From contig NZ_JADEWT010000014.1 of assembly GCF_015207505.1 (NCBI RefSeq), positions 20,007 through 84,006 of the forward strand: 64,000 nucleotides of DNA, in the 5' to 3' direction. Origin of the DNA: Tychonema sp. LEGE 06208 (GTDB taxonomy: Bacteria > Cyanobacteriota > Cyanobacteriia > Cyanobacteriales > Microcoleaceae). The position numbers and the translations under genes were made by a program. Every line of letters begins with the position of its first letter. The first letter of the stretch is position 1. Positions 52,291 to 60,978 of this stretch are shown in pieces. The notes below the pieces were generated by a model, which made no database searches, had not been told where the DNA came from, and saw nothing but the letters and a program-made list of their open reading frames with translations.

Positions 52291-53073
52291 ATGAATTCAA
52301 ATGATTCTAAACCTGCGCTATACGAGATGAATCCGCTAGGTCGATTTTCCGATCGCGCCGCCGATTATGTCAAATACCGCCCGACTTATCCAGCCGCTGC
52401 GATTGAGGCGATTTTAGATGGACTTGGGGAATCTTCGCAATTAACAGCAGCCGATATCGGTGCAGGTACGGGGATTTCTTCGCGTCATTTAGCAGAAAGA
52501 GGTGTTCGAGTATTAGCGATCGAGCCTAATGCCGAAATGAGACAAGCGGCTGCACCTCACGAGCGGGTAGAGTTTAGAGAAGGAACTTCTGAAGCTACTA
52601 ATTTGCCCGACTCATCCCTCGATTTAGTCTCGTGTTTCCAGTCTTTTCATTGGTTTAATCCTGTTTTAAGCTTACCAGAATTTCGGCGAATTCTCAAGCC
52701 GTCGGGAAGGTTGGCTGTAGTTTGGAATTTGCGCGATCGCGCGGATGCGCTGACACTAGGTTACACTCAAATTGTTAAAAGCGCTTCTAACAGCCATCCT
52801 GCCGAAAAGCGAGCTCGCGCGATCGAGCCATTGCTTGCGAGTCCAGATTTTAGTGACGTGCGCGCGATCGAATTTGCTCACAGACAAAATGTAGATTTAG
52901 CAGGTTTGATCGGGCGGGCCAAAAGCGCGTCGTACATTCCCAACTCCGGGCCTCACTTGCAGAAAATCATCTCGGATTTAACCGAGCTTTATCAAGCTCA
53001 CTGCGGCGATCGAGGCTTTGTTTCATTAGTTTACAAAACAAGAGTTTATTTGGGAAATCGTACTGATAATTAA
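52291..53073 (+). CDS. Class I SAM-dependent methyltransferase
   Basis: 260 aa. RFSDRAADYVKYRPTYPAAAIEAIL, motif I AADIGAGTGISSRHLAERG, VLAIEPNAEMRQAA, then LDLVSCFQSFHWFNPVLSLPEFRRILKPSGRLAVVWN is the pattern of the Methyltransf_11-like family (yeast TMT1/ubiE-related). The substrate is unknown. The start codon directly abuts a heptamer array. If translation begins further in, the alternative is ATG at 52327 (MNPLGRFSDR). Confidence 0.85.
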   Translation: MNSNDSKPALYEMNPLGRFSDRAADYVKYRPTYPAAAIEAILDGLGESSQLTAADIGAGTGISSRHLAERGVRVLAIEPNAEMRQAAAPHERVEFREGTSEATNLPDSSLDLVSCFQSFHWFNPVLSLPEFRRILKPSGRLAVVWNLRDRADALTLGYTQIVKSASNSHPAEKRARAIEPLLASPDFSDVRAIEFAHRQNVDLAGLIGRAKSASYIPNSGPHLQKIISDLTELYQAHCGDRGFVSLVYKTRVYLGNRTDN

Positions 53074-53355
53074 TTTTTTGTGTGACGCAAGTAAATTCCA
53101 AAATCTGTGGTATGATGCAGGGGCTAGTTGGCAGGAGCGATCGAAGGTTCAACAATTGACACTTGAAAGCAAACAATTGATCGGTCAATTCAAGAAACAA
53201 GCAGGCGATCGCACGACAGCATTTAATAAAACCTCCATCTTTTGTAAGATACTAAAACTAATCTCTGAAGATGAATCTATTTCTATTGATAGAGACTGCC
53301 AACTTGTTAACATTTGTAAAATCAAACAAAATATCCTATCCCCAGAGCTTCATTT
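53074..53355. other. Intergenic region upstream of crtO
   Basis: 282 bp without a supported gene. It should carry the crtO promoter. No strong dyad noticed. Confidence 0.4.
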
Positions 53356-55047
53356 ATGCAAACCTATGATGTAATTATCATCGGAGCGGGTCACAACGGA
53401 CTTGTCTGTGCCTCTTATCTCCTCAAAGCCGGATATACAGTCCTTTTGTTAGAAAAACGTTCGGTTCCCGGCGGCGCGGCGACTACCGAAGCTGCGATTC
53501 CCGAATTACCCGATTTTAAATTCAATTTGTGCGCGATCGACCACGAATTTATCCATCTAGGGCCAGTCGTAGAAGAATTAGAACTGGAAAAATACGGTTT
53601 AGAATATCTTTACTGCGATCCAGTCGTTTTTTGTCCGCATCCAGACGGCAAATATTTCTTAGCACACACTTCCGTCGAAAAAACTTGTGCAGAAATTGCC
53701 CGCTACAACGAGCGCGACGCGAAAAAATATGCCGAATATACAGATTTTTGGCAGCGCGCTTTAAGTGCAATGATCCCGATGTTCAATGCGCCACCAAAAT
53801 CTATTATAGATATTGCCGGCAACTACGATATTGCCAAACTCAAAGACTTATTTTCAGTCATCGGTTCCCCCGACAAAACGCTGGACTTTATTCGCACGAT
53901 GATTACCAGCGCTGAGGACATTCTCAACGAGTGGTTTGATGAGGAATTTCTGAAAGCACCCTTAGCGAGACTCGCTTCAGAATTGGGCGCGCCTCCTTCG
54001 CAAAAAACCATTGCGATCGGTGCAATTATGATGGCCATGCGCCACAATCCCGGCATGGCGAGGCCTCGCGGGGGAACGGGTGCATTGGTGCAAGCGCTCG
54101 TCAATTTAGTCAAAACCTATGCGGGTGTTATACTTACCGACCAGCACGTTGAGAAAATATTAGTTGATAATGGCCGCGCGGTGGGAGTTCGAGTTGCAGG
54201 CGGCACCGAATATCGAGCTACTAAAGGCGTCATTTCTAATATTGATGCTAAGCGTCTGTTTCTGCACTTAATGGATGACAGCGATGTTGATGCTGCTGAC
54301 CCGAATTTGCGGGAAAGATTGGAGCGCAAAATTGTCAATAACAACGAGACAATTCTGAAAATTGATTTAGCTCTCAATGAAGTACCTAAATTCGATCGCT
54401 GGAATCACCGAGATGAATATTTGATGGGTTCTGTGTTGATTGCTGACTCGGTGAAACACGTGGAAATTGCTCATACTCAGCCTGCGATCGGCAAAATCCC
54501 CGATTCCGATCCGTCGATGTATGTCGTGTTTCCTACCGTAAGAGACCCGTCGATGGCTCCTCCCGGACACCATACGGCTTGGATTGAATTTTTTGCTCCT
54601 TACCAAATCGAAAATGCTGAGGGAACCGGTCAGCACGGTACGGGTTGGACGGATGAGCTGAAAAACAAAGTTGCCGATCGCTGCATTGACAAATTAGCAG
54701 AATACGCGCCGAATATCAAGAACTCAATTATCGGCCGCCGCGTGGAAAGTCCGGCCGAATTGGGAGAGCGTTTGGGGGCGCTGAAGGGGAATTATTACCA
54801 CGTTGACATGACGCTGGATCAGATGATATTTTTCCGTCCTTTACCGGAGTTGGCCAATTACAAAACGCCGATCGACGGTTTGTTTTTAACTGGTGCGGGT
54901 ACGCACCCTGGCGGCTCGATTTCGGGGATGCCGGGACGCAATACGGCTCGCGTCTTCATGCACTCGCAGCAGCCGATCGCGCAAACTTTGGCGGATGCGG
55001 CTAATTCTTTGAAATCGACGGCTAAGTCGGTGTTTCGGAGTAATTAG
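53356..55047 (+). CDS. crtO: Beta-carotene ketolase CrtO-type (phytoene desaturase-like FAD enzyme)
   Basis: 563 aa FAD oxidoreductase. The N-terminal dinucleotide motif is VIIIGAGHNGLVCASYLLKAGYTVLLLEKR, followed by VPGGAATTEAAIPELPDFKFNLCAIDHEFIHLGPVV. Further CrtO-characteristic blocks are ARPRGGTGALVQALV, GVISNIDAKRLFLHL, EILNEWFDEE-like, APPGHHTAWIEFFAPYQI and the C-terminal LFLTGAGTHPGGSISGMPGRNTARVF. The close resemblance to Synechocystis CrtO (recalled, not computed) supports 4-ketolation of carotenes (echinenone/canthaxanthin). A terminator hairpin follows. Confidence 0.9.
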   Translation: MQTYDVIIIGAGHNGLVCASYLLKAGYTVLLLEKRSVPGGAATTEAAIPELPDFKFNLCAIDHEFIHLGPVVEELELEKYGLEYLYCDPVVFCPHPDGKYFLAHTSVEKTCAEIARYNERDAKKYAEYTDFWQRALSAMIPMFNAPPKSIIDIAGNYDIAKLKDLFSVIGSPDKTLDFIRTMITSAEDILNEWFDEEFLKAPLARLASELGAPPSQKTIAIGAIMMAMRHNPGMARPRGGTGALVQALVNLVKTYAGVILTDQHVEKILVDNGRAVGVRVAGGTEYRATKGVISNIDAKRLFLHLMDDSDVDAADPNLRERLERKIVNNNETILKIDLALNEVPKFDRWNHRDEYLMGSVLIADSVKHVEIAHTQPAIGKIPDSDPSMYVVFPTVRDPSMAPPGHHTAWIEFFAPYQIENAEGTGQHGTGWTDELKNKVADRCIDKLAEYAPNIKNSIIGRRVESPAELGERLGALKGNYYHVDMTLDQMIFFRPLPELANYKTPIDGLFLTGAGTHPGGSISGMPGRNTARVFMHSQQPIAQTLADAANSLKSTAKSVFRSN

Positions 55048-55051
55048 AAGC

Positions 55052-55078
55052 TAAGGGGGCGGGCATTCCCCGCCCTTA
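55052..55078 (+). terminator. crtO terminator hairpin
   Basis: TAAGGGGGCGGG and CCCGCCCTTA form a GC-rich stem around GCATTCC just after the crtO stop, followed shortly by TTATTGATTGACTGTTTTT. Confidence 0.7.
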
Positions 55079-55189
55079 TTGATTGACTGTTTTTGGTAAG
55101 CTTAGTTGAAAAATAGGGTGATTTTATGTATAATTAAATGTTAAGTTTTAGATCAAAAGGAAATCCGTAAGCTGTTATGCACCCTGGTA

Positions 55190-55507
55190 ATGATTGAAGA
55201 AATCCGCAATAAAATTGTTCAAAGCCAGTTTGAGTTCTCACAGCACGCTCTCAATCAAAGCATCATCCGCCAGATCGCGGTGCAAGAACTGCGCGACGCT
55301 ATTTCAAGCGGTGAAGTTATCGAAGATTATCCAGACGACAAATATGGTCCAAGCTGCCTGATACAGGGTTTTACCCTAGCAGCTCGACCTTTGCACATCC
55401 AGTGTAGTTATCCATCCCGCCCTTTGATAAAAATTATTACCCTATACGAACCGAGCGCTGAACTGTGGATGAATTTCAAAGTTAGGAGAACTCAAAATGA
55501 GCAATGA
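55190..55507 (+). CDS. DUF4258 protein (putative toxin of a toxin-antitoxin pair)
   Basis: 105 aa: QFEFSQHALNQSIIRQIAVQELRDAISSGEVIEDYPDDKYGPSCLIQGFTLAARPLHIQCSYPSRPLIKIITLYEP. The HAxxR-like start, the GEVIEDYP segment and a VYEP-like strand are DUF4258 features. These small proteins often pair with an antitoxin. The end overlaps the next gene by 11 bp, indicating translational coupling with a YgiT-like partner. Toxicity is inferred. Confidence 0.85.
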   Translation: MIEEIRNKIVQSQFEFSQHALNQSIIRQIAVQELRDAISSGEVIEDYPDDKYGPSCLIQGFTLAARPLHIQCSYPSRPLIKIITLYEPSAELWMNFKVRRTQNEQ

Positions 55508-55721
55508 AGTCTGGAAAGAAACCATGATTGAACAAAGAGTTAACTATACTCTTGAAATGGATGGAAATTTTATCATTATTGAAAATGTGCCAGCCCGATT
55601 GTGTGTAGAAACAGGAGAGCGTTTTTTCTCACCAGAAACTGTAGAGCGACTACAGCAAATCATCTGGAAAGGAAAACAGCCAAGTCGCACGCTGGAAGTC
55701 CCTATTTATGACTTTGTATAG
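55497..55721 (+). CDS. YgiT/MqsA-type small protein lacking zinc cysteines (putative antitoxin)
   Basis: 74 aa. FIIIENVPARLCVETGERFFSPETVERLQQIIWKGKQPSRTLEVPIYDF follows the YgiT-type pattern (ENVPAxxCxxCGExxF...), with the first CxxC pair absent and the second reduced to one Cys (CVETG). It therefore probably does not bind zinc as usual. Its start overlaps the DUF4258 gene, the usual order for this pair type. Confidence 0.82.
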   Translation: MSNEVWKETMIEQRVNYTLEMDGNFIIIENVPARLCVETGERFFSPETVERLQQIIWKGKQPSRTLEVPIYDFV

Positions 55722-55748
55722 TTAGCAAATCAAGAGGAAGTCCAGGTA

Positions 55749-57194
55749 ATGTCATCCCAACTTTTAAAAGATCGTTTTCAGGCTCTGGAGTTGGTTGAAA
55801 TCGGCGACAGTCATCTCAAATTGGCAGAAATCGATCGAGCCGAAGAAAATTTTGCTAGAGCTTTTCAGATAGCCCAAGCATTCCCAAATAACATTCCTAA
55901 AGCTTTGCCTAAAACCTCATTTTCTGTAAGAGAGCAAGTGTTAGATTTGTTCCTCCGCAGTTATGCTAAAGTAGAAAACTACGGCTCTGCTGTTCGGGTG
56001 GCACGAGGCATAGAAGATGAGGATTTTCAAGCTTGTGCGTTAAGTGCGATCGCGTCTCAAGTTGCAGCATCTGGACAAGCTGACTCGGCTCTCAGTATTG
56101 CCCAAATAATAGAAATTAACTATTATAAAGCTCGGGCTTCGATCGATATTTATTACAGCTACAGTCAGGCAGAACAAACCAACAAAGCTGCTGAGATATT
56201 GACTCAGATTATCCGAATTGCTGGGGTCATAAAAAACGATCGAGAGCCAGCTTGGATGTTAACTCATCTTTCCTACTATGTCCAGGAAAATTTAGGACAG
56301 CTAGATACAGCTTTTGAGATTGCCCAACTGGTAGAAAATGACCGTGACAAAGCCTGGATTTTAAATCGGCTCGCCAGAAAATATGCTAAAATAGGGCAAT
56401 TCGATCGAGCCATCCAGATTGCTGAAATAATAATAGACAATGAGGAAAAAGAATTAGCTCTAGCTTGGATCGCTGATGAATATGCAAAAGCCGGACAATC
56501 GGATGCAGCCTTGAAAATTGTTGCAACCATAGATAATGATTGGAAAAACTCACCCTTAATTCAAATTGTCAAAAATTATGTCGCATCCGGACAATTTGAA
56601 CAGGCCAAGGAAATTGCAGGAATGATAAAAGATCCAGATGATGAGGATGAGAATGATTGGAAATGGGAGGCAATGAGCGATATAGCTGGCGGTTATGCTA
56701 AAGCGGGGCAATTTGACAAAGCACTTGAATTTGCAGAAAATTTAGAGAACGAATATCACAAAGACGAAGCGTTATGGGCAATTGCTTACCGCTATGCTGA
56801 ACTAGGACAATTTGAGTCGATTATTAAAATGGCTCCAGCTTCTATTTCTGCCGGTGACGATCCATTAGCGGTAATCGCGGAATTGATGGTCTCCCAAGAA
56901 TTAGAATGCGATAGAATTATAGCAATTACTAAAACCTTAGAGAACGAATTTGACCAAAGAGCGTTGTTAAGGTCGATTATTTATCAATATGCAAATACCG
57001 AAAATAATTCCGATAAAATTATCAAATTTGCTCGCTCTGCAACTGATGAATCAATCAAATATGTCGCATTGGAGCATCTGGCTAAAAGCTACGTGGAAGC
57101 AAAAGATTACGATCGAGTTTTGGAAATTGCTAAAAGCATAGGGCTAGAAAAAGTGAGAGTTACCTCTTGGAAATATATTATTCCTCCGAGCTGA
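55749..57194 (+). CDS. Helical-repeat (TPR/SEL1-like) protein
   Basis: 481 aa made of about twelve 32-36-residue helical hairpins with the pattern A..IA..YA.AGQ.D.AL.IA..I. (for example DRDKAWILNRLARKYAKIGQFDRAIQIAEII). No signal peptide, membrane segment or catalytic domain. Likely a protein-interaction scaffold. It starts 27 bp after the antitoxin-like gene, with AGAGGAAG upstream, and may be read from the same transcript. Confidence 0.82.
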   Translation: MSSQLLKDRFQALELVEIGDSHLKLAEIDRAEENFARAFQIAQAFPNNIPKALPKTSFSVREQVLDLFLRSYAKVENYGSAVRVARGIEDEDFQACALSAIASQVAASGQADSALSIAQIIEINYYKARASIDIYYSYSQAEQTNKAAEILTQIIRIAGVIKNDREPAWMLTHLSYYVQENLGQLDTAFEIAQLVENDRDKAWILNRLARKYAKIGQFDRAIQIAEIIIDNEEKELALAWIADEYAKAGQSDAALKIVATIDNDWKNSPLIQIVKNYVASGQFEQAKEIAGMIKDPDDEDENDWKWEAMSDIAGGYAKAGQFDKALEFAENLENEYHKDEALWAIAYRYAELGQFESIIKMAPASISAGDDPLAVIAELMVSQELECDRIIAITKTLENEFDQRALLRSIIYQYANTENNSDKIIKFARSATDESIKYVALEHLAKSYVEAKDYDRVLEIAKSIGLEKVRVTSWKYIIPPS

Positions 57195-57496
57195 TAAAGT
57201 TAGTGATTTTCCAGAATAATTATTGCGAGATAATTTCTTCAGCATGATGACGCATCAAGGGAAAACGAAGGGCGATCGAACTTAACACCTTCTCTAAATC
57301 GGGAGCATTTTTTGCCAAACTTGGAGCTGGTTCGCGCTCTTTCAAAACTGGCTGACACTCACAGGCACCGGCCCCTACCAACTGTCACTGTCAACTATCA
57401 ACGATCGACTGTTTATCAAAAATTCATCCTTTGTGCAGATGGAAAATATGACTCAAACAATGAGAAAATAATATTAGCGTTACCCTATTTTTAGCG
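57195..57496. other. Intergenic region, nothing recognised
   Basis: About 300 bp. CCAACTGTCACTGTCAACTATCAACGATCGACTG at about 57378-57410 is a short heptamer-like remnant. No gene is supported. Confidence 0.4.
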
Positions 57497-58597
57497 ATGA
57501 CAAACCGAGTTTTGATTGTCGGCGGGCGGGGCCGAATTGGCAGCAGCGTTGCCCAAGACCTTGTTACCCACACCGACGCAGAAATTACTATTACCGGACG
57601 CGACCCTAATGGCTCTCTTCCACCAGAGTTGCCGCCGGATCGATCGCGCTATTTAGCTTTAGATTTAGCAGACAGCGCCGCTTTGCAACAAGCTGTTTCA
57701 TCCTCTAACCTCGTCGTTCACTGTGCCGGGCCATTTCACTACCGAGATGCTAGCGTATTGAAAACTTGCATCGAAGCTGGTGTTAATTATGCTGATGTCA
57801 GCGACAGCCGCAGTTTTACTCGCAGAGCTTTAGAATTGCGCGAAACAGCTAAGAATACTGGGGTGACAGCGATTATTAACACGGGAATTTTTCCGGGAGT
57901 TTCTAATAGCATGGTACGCCGAGATATCGAGAAATTAGATACAGCCGAACAGGTGCATTTGAGTTACGTTGTCGGTGGTTCTGGCGGTGCTGGTGTCACG
58001 GTGATGCGGACTACTTTCTTAGGTTTACAAACTCCTTTTGAGGCTTTGATTGATGGCAAAATGCAGCAGATTAAGCCATACACCGATCGCGAAACGATAG
58101 AATTTCCCGAACCCTACGGCCAAACAGGGGTTTACTGGTTCGATATGCCGGAAGCAATTACTTTGCCCGAAACTTTCCCAGTAAAAACAGTTGTTACTAA
58201 ATTCGGCACGTCTCCAGATATTTACAATCACCTGACTTGGTTTGTTGCCAAATACTGGCCCGATAGCTGGCTGAAAAATCCTTCGGTGATTGAATTTTTG
58301 TCCTATGTCAGTTACGGGATGACTGCTGTTAGCAATAATTTTAGCGGTGTGGGTGTGGCTGTGCGATCGCAAGTGACCGGCCTCAAAAACGGTAAACCGG
58401 CTAAAGTTCGATCGACAGCACTACACCCAAATGCTGCTACAGCTACGGGTATCGGTACTGGCAGCATCGCTCAATTGATGTTAGAAGGCAAACTGGCAAA
58501 ACCTGGCGTTTGGTCGGTGGAACAAGCTCTTTCTACCGAACTATTTGAAAGAGCTATGCAGAGTCGAAACCTCAACATAGAGCAGGTGTGTGTGTAG
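57497..58597 (+). CDS. Saccharopine dehydrogenase-like NAD(P)-binding oxidoreductase
   Basis: 366 aa. The N-terminal Rossmann motif NRVLIVGGRGRIGSSVAQDLVTHTDAEITITGRD, SSNLVVHCAGPFHYRDASVLKTCIEAGVNYADVSD, and GIFPGVSNSMVRRDIEK are features of the saccharopine dehydrogenase NADP-binding superfamily. Such cyanobacterial and plant proteins often act on lipid or carotenoid-type substrates or have no assigned reaction. The substrate is unknown. Confidence 0.85.
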   Translation: MTNRVLIVGGRGRIGSSVAQDLVTHTDAEITITGRDPNGSLPPELPPDRSRYLALDLADSAALQQAVSSSNLVVHCAGPFHYRDASVLKTCIEAGVNYADVSDSRSFTRRALELRETAKNTGVTAIINTGIFPGVSNSMVRRDIEKLDTAEQVHLSYVVGGSGGAGVTVMRTTFLGLQTPFEALIDGKMQQIKPYTDRETIEFPEPYGQTGVYWFDMPEAITLPETFPVKTVVTKFGTSPDIYNHLTWFVAKYWPDSWLKNPSVIEFLSYVSYGMTAVSNNFSGVGVAVRSQVTGLKNGKPAKVRSTALHPNAATATGIGTGSIAQLMLEGKLAKPGVWSVEQALSTELFERAMQSRNLNIEQVCV

Positions 58598-59014
58598 TTT
58601 GTTCGGGTTTTGAGGGCAATTTTAGATGTGTGGTGAACGGGCTGTTTTTGACGAACCGCGAAGACGCAAAGAACGCAGTACGCGAAGCGGCGCGTAAGCG
58701 CTAGGAAGAGGAGAGAAGAGTGAGGGTTTGCAATAATAATTGTAGGATAACCGCTAGATTGAGTGTTTTGCCCAATTGCGGGCCCTCACACTAGATGAGT
58801 TTTGCTTGTTTAACTAATCTATCTTTTGGTAGAAGTAATTGTAGCAAGCAGGAGTTTAAGATATTGCACATCACCAGAAATAGCCCTTTTGGATCGATCG
58901 ACACACGGTAGCTGCAACAAAGATTGCACTTTAACCAAGGTTTTGGACGCGCGATCGCCCGATCGGGACAACAAACACCATAGTTTTTGCGAAAAAATAC
59001 CAGGAGATGTCGAT
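58598..59014. repeat. Intergenic region with ACCGCGAAGACGC repeat
   Basis: GACGAACCGCGAAGACGCAAAGAACGCAG...GGAAGAGGAG at about 58652-58720 belongs to the dispersed family at 12594 and 20595. The remainder presumably contains the promoter of the gene at 59015. An open frame running from 58826 into that gene is not supported as its start. Confidence 0.5.
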
Positions 59015-59368
59015 ATGAAGCGGGTTTTAAAAGCTCTCGGGCAAACATTGAGTCAAAGCATTTTGCTGATCTGTACGCTGGCTTTCATTGGTTTAGCAGG
59101 TATGGCGCTAGCACCCAATCAGCCGGCTTACGCAGCAGGTCAATACAGCAGTCAGGCGCAGCAGTCAGGTAAAATTACTGACCCTGCAGAAAAATTTGAG
59201 GATCTCAATCCCCAAGCAGCTTACGAAGATCTCGTCAACACAGCTCAAAATCCTGCAAAGGTCGAGAAGGTTTATGATGAAAGTCTAAAGGAATACAACG
59301 AAGAGCACCCGCAAGAAAACATTGTTCAAAAAGCTGAAGAGCTGATCGAAAAGGTCACGGGTCAATAA
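59015..59368 (+). CDS. Small exported helical protein
   Basis: 117 aa from ATG 59015, chosen for CAGGAG 8 nt upstream. A signal peptide (LSQSILLICTLAFIGLAGMALAPNQPAYAAG, likely cleaved after AYA) is followed by a charged, mainly helical mature part (DPAEKFEDLNPQAAYEDLVNTAQNP...NIVQKAEELIEKVTG). The family is not recognised. The likely location is periplasm or thylakoid lumen. Confidence 0.75.
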   Translation: MKRVLKALGQTLSQSILLICTLAFIGLAGMALAPNQPAYAAGQYSSQAQQSGKITDPAEKFEDLNPQAAYEDLVNTAQNPAKVEKVYDESLKEYNEEHPQENIVQKAEELIEKVTGQ

Positions 59369-59466
59369 TAAATTAACAATTTTCTATCTAATTCAAGTTG
59401 CTGGTAAATACGGAGCTTTGGTGAGAACACAATAGATCGTCGTTCTTAACTCGCTTGAACCTAACG

Positions 59467-59498
59467 ACCTAGGGTGTGCTGTCGCGCACCCTAGGTTG
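59467..59498 (+). terminator. Strong GC hairpin terminator
   Basis: ACCTAGGGTGTGC pairs with GCGCACCCTAGGT around TGTC, followed by TGTTTTAG. It is about 100 bp after the exported-protein gene. Confidence 0.75.
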
Positions 59499-59665
59499 TT
59501 TTAGTAACTTGTTAAACGACTTAGTTCTTCCGTCCAAACCAGTTTTTTAGTGGCGCTGACCAGGCTTTTTAAGCTAGCAGATTCATCCCAAAGGAAGATG
59601 AATAAATAGAAGTTTAAAAGGTAGATTTAATCATAGATTCAGTTAAATAAAAGGAAAAAAATATC

Positions 59666-60187
59666 ATGAGCAACGATAAAGAAACAGTGAAGGGAACAGA
59701 TGCTAACCTAGACCCGATTTCTGGGGAAACAGGAGCTCATCCAGTGGGAACCGGTATCGGTGCCGCGAGTGCGGGTGCTGCGGGTGCTGCGATCGGCGGT
59801 GCGATCGGCGGGCCTGTGGGCGCAGTTGTGGGCGCAGTTGTGGGCGCATTTGGTGGCGGTTTGGCGGGTAAAGGTGTCGCAGAGTCGATCGACCCTACAG
59901 TAGAAGATACTTACTGGCAAAACAACTACAGCACCCGTTCTTACGCGGACACGAACGCTACTTACGACGACTATCAACCTGCATACCGCACTGGCTACGA
60001 GGGTTACAGCCGTTACGGCGGTACTGGTAAAAGCTATAGCGACATCGAAAACGATTTGCAGCGCGACTACGAAACAAATCGCGGTAAGTCGAACCTACAG
60101 TGGGAAAAGGCTAAGCACGCCACGCGCGACGCTTGGGATCGGGTGGAACGCGCTGTTCCCGGCGACATTGACAAAGACGGCCGCTAA
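59666..60187 (+). CDS. Glycine-zipper protein
   Basis: 173 aa. NLDPISGETGAHPVGTGIGAASAGAAGAAIGGAIGGPVGAVVGAVVGAFGGGLAGKGVAESIDP forms a long Gly/Ala zipper that can make a membrane-associated helical hairpin. A polar Tyr-rich C-terminus follows (ATRDAWDRVERAVPGDIDKDGR at the end). Homologues are small bacterial stress-associated proteins without a known activity. AGGAAAAAAATATC precedes the ATG. Confidence 0.82.
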   Translation: MSNDKETVKGTDANLDPISGETGAHPVGTGIGAASAGAAGAAIGGAIGGPVGAVVGAVVGAFGGGLAGKGVAESIDPTVEDTYWQNNYSTRSYADTNATYDDYQPAYRTGYEGYSRYGGTGKSYSDIENDLQRDYETNRGKSNLQWEKAKHATRDAWDRVERAVPGDIDKDGR

Positions 60188-60978
60188 CACAATCGATTTT
60201 AGATTTTAGATGTGGGATTTGAGATTGACTTGCAGCGCAGTGAATCTGGAATCTTGAACTAAAATCTAAAATTTTGGGAGATTTACTCTGGAGCGTCGGG
60301 GGCGCGGTATCCGTTGTTTGCGAGTCAGCAAGTATTTTTCAGTCTTAGATGCACGTAAACTCGATCGCTCCAGGTTTTTCAACTGATAAAAACCGGGTTT
60401 TTGAACCAGAGATACAGATTGTGATACTAGATTTTCGGTTCTATTCCCGGTTTTTGCCACAGGTGCAAGATAACATTGAAATTAAAAACTATTTTCAACG
60501 CGAGTTTAGCAAATTTATAGGGGATTTTTAGCTGCTCTCTAGAGCGGGAGGGGTATTTTTATGCTGCGTTGAAATCCCATTTGTCAGCAAAATTTTTCCA
60601 GGGCGGGTTTTCCGACTGGGATGGCCCAAAAAAATATTAACAGCAGAGTTGGAAATTGGCGCTTTTTTGTTGACTATTAGCCATAAAATTAAACTAATTC
60701 AGGACTCATATCGTATTCGGATCGATTGACAAATCTAAGATTCGTTCGTAGTGTGGACTTTAGTCCGCTCCTAAAGTTCGTAGTGCGGGCTTTAGTCCGC
60801 TCCCAGAGTTGGTACTCTTGTACGCAATTCAACGAATCGTTTTGTGATGGCAATCGATCGGACACGATACCAGGCATCGATCGCATATTTCTGCGATTTT
60901 TCGCAATCTGGGCGATTGTTCGCAATCGAGTCCCATAATTGTTAATCTAAATCCTCTCATTCAAAATCGGTATTACTT
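60188..60978. other. Intergenic region rich in dispersed repeats
   Basis: About 790 bp without genes. It contains the repeat shared with 50473 (60243-60335), a half-copy of the AACCGGGTTTTT motif (about 60389), and the family 2 element at 60709-60869. Confidence 0.6.
60709..60869. mobile_element. MITE-like element, family 2
   Basis: 161 bp from TATCGTATTCGGATCGATTGACA to TGTGATGGCAATCGATCGGACACGATA, flanked by TCA and CCA. The core contains two direct copies of TTCGTAGTG(T/C)GG(A/G)CTTTAGTCCGCTCC. Confidence 0.7.

Noticed and set aside
53078..53374. 98-aa frame before crtO
   Set aside because: Overlaps the crtO start in another frame and lacks protein-like features.
58826..59014. Upstream extension of the exported protein gene
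   Set aside because: The signal peptide and a CAGGAG ribosome site place the start at 59015; the extension is not protein-like.
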